From assembly GCA_001683905.1 (NCBI GenBank), contig LXQK01000012.1:1-34709 (forward strand): a DNA stretch of 34,709 bases. Reading direction: 5' to 3'. Origin of the DNA: Marivirga sp. ANT-B6 (GTDB lineage: Bacteria > Bacteroidota > Bacteroidia > Cytophagales > Cyclobacteriaceae). Of the stretch, positions 27,740-34,709 are shown one piece after another (position 1 is the stretch's first letter; the number at the start of each line of letters is the position of its first letter). Below the pieces are notes generated by a model. That model did no database searches, was not told where the DNA came from, and saw only the letters and a program-made list of their open reading frames with translations. A program made the translations under genes and the position numbers.

Positions 27740-28545
27740 TATAATGACTTTGCTTTATTCCAATAAGCATCCATTTCCTCCAGGCTCATCTCCGATAAAC
27801 TTTTACCTGCCTGTTTGGCACCATCTTCTAAATATTGAAAGCGTTTGATAAATTTTTTGTTGGTTCGTTCCAGCGCTTCTTCGGGATTTATATCAATAAA
27901 CCTGGCATAATTGACTAGCGAAAACATAAGGTCGCCGAATTCAGCCTGGGCCTTGTCTTTGTCTATTTCCTTGCCATCTTCCACATTAAATTCCTCTTTG
28001 AATTCCTGCATTTCTTCTTCTACCTTCTCCCAAACCTGGCTTTTCTTCTCCCAGTCAAATCCTACACCCCGTGCTTTCTCCTGAATTCGCATTGCTTTGA
28101 TCAAAGCAGGCAATGAAGCAGGTACTCCTCCTAAAACCGATTTATTGCCTTTTTCTTTCAGCTTTATTTTTTCCCAATTCTGCTTTACCACGTCTTCAGA
28201 TTCTGCCTGCACATCGCCATAAATATGTGGATGTCTCCTCACCAGCTTTTCACATTGTTCTTCTATAACTGCCTGAATATCAAAAGCACCGGCTTCGAAA
28301 CCCAGACGCGCATAAAATAAAACATGAAGTAAAATATCTCCAAGTTCCTTTTTTACCTCGTCCAGATCACCATCGATGATGCTATCCGAAAGCTCATAGG
28401 TTTCCTCCAATGTTAAGTGACGCAGGCTTTCCATGGTTTGCTTCTTATCCCAGGGACAGTTTTCCCGTAGCTCATCCATGATGGTGAGCATCCTATCAAA
28501 AGCATTCAGCTTTTCCTTTCTATTTTCGTCGTGGGTAATTTTCAT
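27739..28545 (-). CDS. mazG: Nucleoside triphosphate pyrophosphohydrolase MazG
   Basis: ENCPWDKKQTMESLRHLTLEETYELSDSIIDGDLDEVKKELGDILLHVLFYARLG; second MazG half present. Confidence 0.95.
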   Translation of the reverse strand: MKITHDENRKEKLNAFDRMLTIMDELRENCPWDKKQTMESLRHLTLEETYELSDSIIDGDLDEVKKELGDILLHVLFYARLGFEAGAFDIQAVIEEQCEKLVRRHPHIYGDVQAESEDVVKQNWEKIKLKEKGNKSVLGGVPASLPALIKAMRIQEKARGVGFDWEKKSQVWEKVEEEMQEFKEEFNVEDGKEIDKDKAQAEFGDLMFSLVNYARFIDINPEEALERTNKKFIKRFQYLEDGAKQAGKSLSEMSLEEMDAYWNKAKSL

Positions 28546-28724
28546 AGTCTAATGTAAAAATTTAATGTCCAAATAAGAAATTCGAGATAAAATTTACTGT
28601 ATTGTAATCATTAGCCATAGAATACCTTTTTTATTTGGGTATAATGGGTAAAATTGCAGACTGAAGTTTACCATCATCCCAAGGCCAAAGATCGCGCTAA
28701 TATGCAAATATTCTTTTATCATCG

Positions 28725-30518
28725 ATGCGAGATTATCAAAACATAAAGTCAAAACGCCTTCTCACCCGGTTTCTAATCTGGAGGTTAAGACATATCAACC
28801 GCAAAAATTTTATATTGATCTTAAGTGGATTGATAGGGATAATTTCGGGTATTGCGGCAGTTATACTTAAACAAAGTGTCCACTTTATCCAGCAGATCTT
28901 AACTGGTAACTTCGATATTCAATATGCCAATTATCTTTATCTAAGCTATCCTCTTATTGGCATTTTGCTTACGGTTTTGTTGTCAAAATATGTGCTTAAA
29001 GAAAAACTGGGACATGGAATCACGAATATACTCTTTACAATCTCGAAAGGCTCAAGCGTAATCTCTGGTACCAAGATGTATTCCCGGATGCTCACCAGTG
29101 CCGTTACAGTGGGGTTTGGCGGGTCCGTGGGTCTGGAGTCTCCCATTGTTGTTACTGGCTCAGCCATAGGCTCTAACATCGGGCGCATGGTGCACATGAA
29201 TTATAAAAGTCGTACACTGCTAATCGGCTGTGGTGCAGCAGGCGCGATATCTGCAATATTTAATTCCCCTGTAGCTGGCGTAGTTTTTAGTATAGAAGTC
29301 ATCTTAGTAGATATAACCATTGCGGCATTCATTCCTCTTCTGATAGCTTCTGTTTTCGGTTCTTTAGTAACCCTTGTACTATTGGGTGATGAAATTCTCT
29401 TTAGTTTTCAGCTCCAGGATCCCTTTGTTGCAAAGGATGTTCCTTATTATATTGTATTAGGGGTTGTCTGTGGGCTGGTATCGGTATATTTTGTCCGCAT
29501 CACTTATGCGGTGGAAGGGTGGCTGACATCTTTAAAAAACGATATCGGCAGAGGGTTGGTAGGAGGAATTTGCCTGGGGATTATTATCTTCGTCTTTCCT
29601 CCGATTTACGGAGAAGGATATAGCTTCATTAAGTTATTACTCACCGGCAATGGTTTTGAGATTTTCAACAATAGCCTGTTTTTCGACCAGTTTAATAACT
29701 ATGTCTTATTGGCCGTATTTATATTTGGCTTGATACTGGTAAAGCCCATAGCTGCTGCCTTAACCATCGGATCTGGCGGTTCAGGAGGTATCTTCGGTCC
29801 CTCACTTTTCTTAGGCGGCATGACTGGCTATTTTCTAGCCAATATCATGAATTTTCTGCCGCTTGATTATGCCTTAAGTACTAGCAATTTTACACTTGTA
29901 GGTATGTGCGGCGTGATGAGCGGGATAATAAGTGCACCTTTGACGGCTATTTTTTTGATAGCAGAAATCACAGACGGATACACTTTATTTGTGCCGCTCA
30001 TGTTGGTAAGCGCCATATCCTATAGTACTTTTTCTTATTTCGAACGCTACTCATTTTACAGCAAGCAACTGATAGAAAAGGGAGACTTGATCCCCTATAA
30101 CAAAGATCTTCAGGTACTTAGTCTTATTGATTTAAATAAAATTATAGAGACTGACCTGCTCGCCATTCATCCGGAGGCAAAGCTTCAGGATATCGTAAAA
30201 TTAGTCAGAACTTCAAAAAGGAACATTTTTCCTGTCGTGGAAGACAATAAACTAATGGGCGTAGTAATGCTTGATGACATTCGTGAAATTATGTTTGACG
30301 AAGATTTGGGAAAGCGCGTGGTCATCAAAACCTTGATGCATCCTCCCCCTGCACAAATTTCGTCGCTGGAAAATATGCAGTCGGTCATGCATAAGTTCGA
30401 GAAGACAGGTGCCTGGAATTTGCCCGTAATAGATGACGATCAATATGTTGGCTTTGTCTCCAAATCACGGATCTTTAATGCTTATCGAAAAAAATTAATC
30501 CGGCAGCATCAGGATTAG
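28725..30518 (+). CDS. ClC-family chloride channel/transporter with C-terminal CBS pair
   Basis: GFGGSVGLESPIVVTGSAIGS, GSGGSGGIFGPSLFLGGMTG, C-terminal LMHPPPAQISSLENMQSVMHKFEKTGAWNLPVIDDDQYVGFVSKSRI. Confidence 0.94.
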   Translation: MRDYQNIKSKRLLTRFLIWRLRHINRKNFILILSGLIGIISGIAAVILKQSVHFIQQILTGNFDIQYANYLYLSYPLIGILLTVLLSKYVLKEKLGHGITNILFTISKGSSVISGTKMYSRMLTSAVTVGFGGSVGLESPIVVTGSAIGSNIGRMVHMNYKSRTLLIGCGAAGAISAIFNSPVAGVVFSIEVILVDITIAAFIPLLIASVFGSLVTLVLLGDEILFSFQLQDPFVAKDVPYYIVLGVVCGLVSVYFVRITYAVEGWLTSLKNDIGRGLVGGICLGIIIFVFPPIYGEGYSFIKLLLTGNGFEIFNNSLFFDQFNNYVLLAVFIFGLILVKPIAAALTIGSGGSGGIFGPSLFLGGMTGYFLANIMNFLPLDYALSTSNFTLVGMCGVMSGIISAPLTAIFLIAEITDGYTLFVPLMLVSAISYSTFSYFERYSFYSKQLIEKGDLIPYNKDLQVLSLIDLNKIIETDLLAIHPEAKLQDIVKLVRTSKRNIFPVVEDNKLMGVVMLDDIREIMFDEDLGKRVVIKTLMHPPPAQISSLENMQSVMHKFEKTGAWNLPVIDDDQYVGFVSKSRIFNAYRKKLIRQHQD

Positions 30519-30674
30519 CGCCCAACATTTGCTTAAAATCCTAATGCGACACCTTTTTTTCGCGATACAAGCCACTACCAAAGTAGTTGATCTTCTATTT
30601 TTTATTCCCGAAACTTTGACCAATATCTACGCGTTGTAAAAGAAACCATTATTTTTGCATATAATTTACTTAAC

Positions 30675-30905
30675 ATGGCTACTATATTTTTGGCAATAGG
30701 CTTCCTGGCATTCTTTTTTATCCTGATGTCGGTGCGGCTGATATTTTTAAAAAAAGGAGAATTTAAAGGAACATGCGCTTCCCAAAGCCCATTCCTGAAT
30801 AAAGAGGGAGGCACCTGTGGCTATTGTGGAAAAAACGTAACAGCTGGAGAAGATTGTGGCAATCCGGAATCAGAGGTAAACAAGGTATTATCACGATTCA
30901 AATAA
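30675..30905 (+). CDS. Small membrane-anchored Cys-rich protein
   Basis: 76 aa with an N-terminal TM segment and a CGYCG motif plus two further cysteines; resembles the small 'membrane or secreted protein' entries of Bacteroidota. Confidence 0.65.
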   Translation: MATIFLAIGFLAFFFILMSVRLIFLKKGEFKGTCASQSPFLNKEGGTCGYCGKNVTAGEDCGNPESEVNKVLSRFK

Positions 30906-30948
30906 TTTATAACCTTTTAGATATACGGTTACCAAATTTATTTTTTGT

Positions 30949-30956
30949 TACCTTTG
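30949..30956 (+). promoter_or_regulatory. Candidate -7 box (TACCTTTG) for glmM
   Basis: TAnnTTTG match 28 nt before the GTG start. Confidence 0.45.
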
Positions 30957-30984
30957 TGTGCATTGACCAAACTTTTTTATATAC

Positions 30985-32376
30985 GTGCCATTAATAAAAT
31001 CAATTTCAGGGATTCGGGGAACCATTGGCGGCCAGATAGGTGATGCGCTAACGCCCATAGATGTTGTTAAATTTTCAGTAGGTTTCGGTAATTGGGTAAA
31101 AAGCAGGCCAGTAAGCCCAAAGATCGTGATAGGGCGCGATGCGCGGCCATCTGGGGAAATGGTTTCCAGGTTGGTAGTAGCATCGTTGCAGTCGATTGGT
31201 ATTGATGTGGTCGACCTGGACCTGTCCACTACCCCGACTGTTGAACTGGCGGTGACGGCCGAAAAAGCTGGTGGAGGCATTATCATCACAGCGAGTCATA
31301 ATCCGATTCAATGGAATGCGCTAAAACTACTGAACGAAAATGGTGAATTTATCTCTGGCGATGACGGCGCGGCAGTATTAGAACTCGCAGAAGCTGAATC
31401 GTTTGATTTTTGCGATGTAAAGAAATTAGGAAGCTATACCCTGAAAGATGGTTATATCGAAAAACATATTGAACAAATCGTAGCCCTGCCGCTGGTAGAT
31501 GTTGAAGCAATACGGGCGAGAAACTTTAAAATTGCCATTGATTGTGTGAATTCTACAGGTGGTATCTCCATACCGCCCCTATTAAAGGCATTAGGAGTAG
31601 AATTAGTGACGGAATACTACTGCGATGTTAATGGGTTTTTTCCACACAACCCCGAGCCTCTTCCCGAAAACATTACCCACATTTGCAATGAAATCCGCCA
31701 TGGGCAGTTTGACCTGGGTATCGTAGTAGATCCCGACGTAGATAGACTGGCATTGGTTTGTGAAGATGGAACACCCTTTGGCGAGGAATATACACTGGTA
31801 GCAGTTGCTGATTATGTACTTACGCATGTTCCCGGAAATACCGTATCTAACCTTTCTTCAACCCGCGCTTTGCGCGACGTAACTGAAAAAAGAGGAGGAA
31901 AATATACCGCGTCGGCCGTTGGGGAAGTCAATGTGGTTACCGCCATGAAGGCTACAAAAGCTGTAATTGGTGGAGAAGGCAACGGTGGTATCATCTATCC
32001 GGAGCTCCACTATGGCCGCGACGCGTTGGTGGGCATAGCCTTATTCCTGACACATCTCGCCAAATTTGGAAAGTCGGCTTCGATGCTGCGGGCCACCTAC
32101 CCAGGCTACCATATTTCTAAGAACAAAATTGAACTTACCCCACAGATAGATGTTGATGAGGTGTTGGAGAAAATCAAGGATCGGTATAGCAAACAACCTG
32201 TCAACACGTCAGATGGCGTTAAGATAGAGTTTGGCTACGAATGGGTTCACCTCAGGAAATCTAATACTGAACCCATCATCAGAATATATTCCGAATCAGA
32301 GTCTTTAGCCACCGCAGATCACCTGGCTCATAAGATCATGATGGACATCAAAGAAATTATTAGTAACAATGGTTGA
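30985..32376 (+). CDS. glmM: Phosphoglucosamine mutase (phosphohexomutase family), GTG start
   Basis: ISGIRGTIGG, active-site IITASHNPIQWNALKLLN, VVDPDVDRLALV, GGEGNGGII, RKSNTEPIIRIYSE. Confidence 0.93.
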   Translation: MPLIKSISGIRGTIGGQIGDALTPIDVVKFSVGFGNWVKSRPVSPKIVIGRDARPSGEMVSRLVVASLQSIGIDVVDLDLSTTPTVELAVTAEKAGGGIIITASHNPIQWNALKLLNENGEFISGDDGAAVLELAEAESFDFCDVKKLGSYTLKDGYIEKHIEQIVALPLVDVEAIRARNFKIAIDCVNSTGGISIPPLLKALGVELVTEYYCDVNGFFPHNPEPLPENITHICNEIRHGQFDLGIVVDPDVDRLALVCEDGTPFGEEYTLVAVADYVLTHVPGNTVSNLSSTRALRDVTEKRGGKYTASAVGEVNVVTAMKATKAVIGGEGNGGIIYPELHYGRDALVGIALFLTHLAKFGKSASMLRATYPGYHISKNKIELTPQIDVDEVLEKIKDRYSKQPVNTSDGVKIEFGYEWVHLRKSNTEPIIRIYSESESLATADHLAHKIMMDIKEIISNNG

Positions 32377-33517
32377 TTCAAAGCATATATATCTTGATAA
32401 TGCTGCTACTACGCCTTTAGATGAAGAAGTATTTGAAGCCATGAAGCCTTATATGCTTGGGTCTTTTGGAAATCCCTCCTCTATCCATACCCATGGTAGA
32501 GAAGTAAGATCGGCCATTGAGAAATCGCGCAAAAAAGTTGCAGACTTATTAGGCACATCACCATCAGAAATTTTCTTTACTTCAGGAGGTACAGAAGCAG
32601 ATAACACCGCTATATGTTGTGGTATCAATGCCCTTGGAATAAAAAGAGCAATAACTTCGAAACTGGAACATCATGCTGTTTTGCACACCCTACAGCACCT
32701 GGAAAGGCAAGGAAGGATACACCTGGAATATGTTGCCCTTGACGCAAAGGGCCATGTTAGCCTGGCGCATTTAGAGGAGGTGCTGAAGGATCAGGAAAAA
32801 GCTTTCGTTTCCCTGATGCAGGCGAATAATGAAATTGGTAATATTACAGATATTGCTGCTGTTGGAGAGATCTGTGCTGCTTATGGCGCTTGTTTTCATT
32901 CTGATACTGTACAGACAATTGGCCACTATAAGCATGAATTAAGTAATATTAAATTGCAATCGCTGGCAGGTGCTGCCCATAAATTCCATGGTCCTAAAGG
33001 CATAGGGTTTTTGTACTTAAATAATACACACAAGATCTCGCCATTTATCTTCGGTGGTGCACAGGAAAGAAATATGCGAGGCGGTACAGAAAATGTCTAT
33101 GGCATCGTAGGTCTTGCAAAAGCCCTGGAAATTGCCTATCGCGATATGGATGCTCATCGCACACATATCCAGTCGCTAAAATCACGAATGATTGAAAGGC
33201 TAAAGGCAGCGCTGGATGTGTCGTTTCATGGAGATTCTGACAACTCAGAAAAAAGTCTTTATACAGTATTAAACGTATGTTTACCGCCTTCTGAGGATAA
33301 TGATATGTTACTTTTTAATCTTGACATCAACAAGATATCTGCCTCTGGAGGGAGTGCCTGTTCCAGTGGTAGTAGCATAGGCTCTCATGTGTTGACTGCA
33401 TTAAATACTGACCCTGCCAGGGGAGCTGTTCGTTTTTCTTTTAGCAAGTACAATAATCCGCAGGAGATTGATTATGTGGTTGAAAAATTAGTGGATATAT
33501 ACCAGGTAAAAGCCTGA
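32369..33517 (+). CDS. Cysteine desulfurase (NifS/IscS-type)
   Basis: YLDNAATTPLDEEVFEAMKPY, FTSGGTEADNTAI, PLP-lysine AAHKFHGPKGIGFLY, catalytic loop SGGSACSSGS; overlaps the glmM end by 8 nt. Confidence 0.95.
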   Translation: MVDSKHIYLDNAATTPLDEEVFEAMKPYMLGSFGNPSSIHTHGREVRSAIEKSRKKVADLLGTSPSEIFFTSGGTEADNTAICCGINALGIKRAITSKLEHHAVLHTLQHLERQGRIHLEYVALDAKGHVSLAHLEEVLKDQEKAFVSLMQANNEIGNITDIAAVGEICAAYGACFHSDTVQTIGHYKHELSNIKLQSLAGAAHKFHGPKGIGFLYLNNTHKISPFIFGGAQERNMRGGTENVYGIVGLAKALEIAYRDMDAHRTHIQSLKSRMIERLKAALDVSFHGDSDNSEKSLYTVLNVCLPPSEDNDMLLFNLDINKISASGGSACSSGSSIGSHVLTALNTDPARGAVRFSFSKYNNPQEIDYVVEKLVDIYQVKA

Positions 33518-33531
33518 TAGGGCTTTACTTC

Positions 33532-34560
33532 TCAGCTATTTTTTTGTACCATTTCTTTTAGGCATGCCACCCACATGGGGTGGTCATTGAGGCTTTCTAC
33601 CAATTGCCATTCGGTACCTCCCGCTTCTTCAAATATCTCCTTAAATTCATCTCCTACCTCTATTGTCGTTTCAAGGCAATCGGCTATAAACGATGGTGAA
33701 AAGGCCAGCACCTTTTTGATACCTTTTTTCGGCAAATCGGCAATGACAACATCAGTATATGGCTTAATCCACGGATCTCGCCCTAATCTCGACTGAAAAC
33801 TAACAGTGTATTGATCTTCTTTTAAATCCAGCGCCCTGGCTAAAAGCCTCGAGGTTTGAAAGCATTGGGCTCTGTAACATAAAAAATTCTTTTTATGATA
33901 TACACCGCAGCATTTTTCATTAAGCTGACAATAATTATCGCAAGAACCTTTCTTTATCTGTCGCTCGGGTATACCATGATAGCTAAATACAAAGTGGTCG
34001 AAGGTGGTTTTCGCCATATGCTCTTTAGCAATTGTTGATATTGTTTTAATAAAAAGGTCTTCTTCCAGAAAATTGCTAATAAAATTGATAGAAGGTATTA
34101 CTTGCCAATCTTTTACAATCTCCATTACCTTGTCAATTACCGACCCGGTACTCGCAGATGCATATTGTGGAAACAAAGGAATAACAATGATCTTCCGGAC
34201 ATTTTTAGACTGCAGTTCAGTCAAAGCAGATTGGATGGAAGGTTGTTGATAACGCATTCCCAGGATCACGATAAATTCGTCACCCAAAGTTTGCTGCAAC
34301 AGGCCCTTTAGATCTTCCCCGTAAAATTTTAATGGTGATCCACGGTCTTCCCAAAGCTGTTTGTAAATAGCGGCAGATTTTGGCGCTCGAAACGGAGCAA
34401 TAATTAAATTAACCAGCGCCCATCTGGGTACTGCATTGATGTCTATAACCCTTTTATCCCATAAAAACTCACGCAGATACTTCCTAACGTCTGGCGTACT
34501 CGGGCTATCCGGCGTTCCCAGGTTAACCAACAACACCCCAATTTTACCTAATTTACTCAT
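33532..34560 (-). CDS. hemH: Ferrochelatase
   Basis: IGVLLVNLGTPDSPSTPDVRKYLREFLWDKRVID, FSYHGIPERQIKKG, FSPSFIADCLETTIEV. Confidence 0.94.
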   Translation of the reverse strand: MSKLGKIGVLLVNLGTPDSPSTPDVRKYLREFLWDKRVIDINAVPRWALVNLIIAPFRAPKSAAIYKQLWEDRGSPLKFYGEDLKGLLQQTLGDEFIVILGMRYQQPSIQSALTELQSKNVRKIIVIPLFPQYASASTGSVIDKVMEIVKDWQVIPSINFISNFLEEDLFIKTISTIAKEHMAKTTFDHFVFSYHGIPERQIKKGSCDNYCQLNEKCCGVYHKKNFLCYRAQCFQTSRLLARALDLKEDQYTVSFQSRLGRDPWIKPYTDVVIADLPKKGIKKVLAFSPSFIADCLETTIEVGDEFKEIFEEAGGTEWQLVESLNDHPMWVACLKEMVQKNS

Positions 34561-34666
34561 AAAGTCTTTTCAATTTCTATAGGGTAAAGATAAACATAAA
34601 AAAATGTACTCTTCCATTCTGTTGGAGGTTGTTCACCAACATTTAAACAAAAAATACAGAAAAAAT

Positions 34667-34709
34667 ATGAATTTGAAAAACTTTTTTAGGCTTGGTCTTG
34701 AGCACGAGG
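34667..34709 (+). CDS. Possible 5' end of a CDS truncated by the window
   Basis: Open frame MNLKNFFRLGLEHE... running off the right edge; too short to assign. Confidence 0.35.
   Translation, partial: MNLKNFFRLGLEHE

Noticed and set aside
1-34709. CRISPR arrays, tRNA/rRNA genes, prophage or defence-system genes
   Set aside because: Looked for repeat-spacer patterns, tRNA-like sequences and nuclease/RT/toxin motifs; nothing supportable beyond the intron fragment at the left edge.

Overview
This looks like a mostly ordinary chromosomal segment of a Bacteroidota genome, probably Cytophagales-like. The taxon is inferred from gene content (gldD/gldE, a TonB-dependent receptor, a Bacteroidota-type 29-aa basic ribosomal-like protein) and from several TAnnTTTG -7 promoter boxes. 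Main blocks: the 5' part of a group II intron on the minus strand, cut by the left edge and sitting directly after a Rho-independent terminator; a stress-type glycine-zipper protein; a three-gene TonB receptor/lipoprotein cluster; a beta-helix protein; an orphan MoxR ATPase; a degenerate receiver protein; a PDZ aspartyl protease; a PRC-barrel protein and its membrane-protein partner; recG-gldD-gldE-ssb-mutY; an HU/TPR/bS22-like/RNase G block; a compact type III PKS + methyltransferase + divergent UbiA locus; a HEAT-cyclophilin fusion with mazG; a ClC-CBS channel; glmM-cysteine desulfurase; and hemH. I found no CRISPR array, rRNA, tRNA, prophage or recognisable defence island. The best leads are the terminator-sited group II intron, the small type III PKS/UbiA locus, the unannotated 29-aa ORF, and a shared TGTTAA-type motif with a strong hairpin in the TonB cluster. 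All functional names come from motif recognition by eye; no searches were run.
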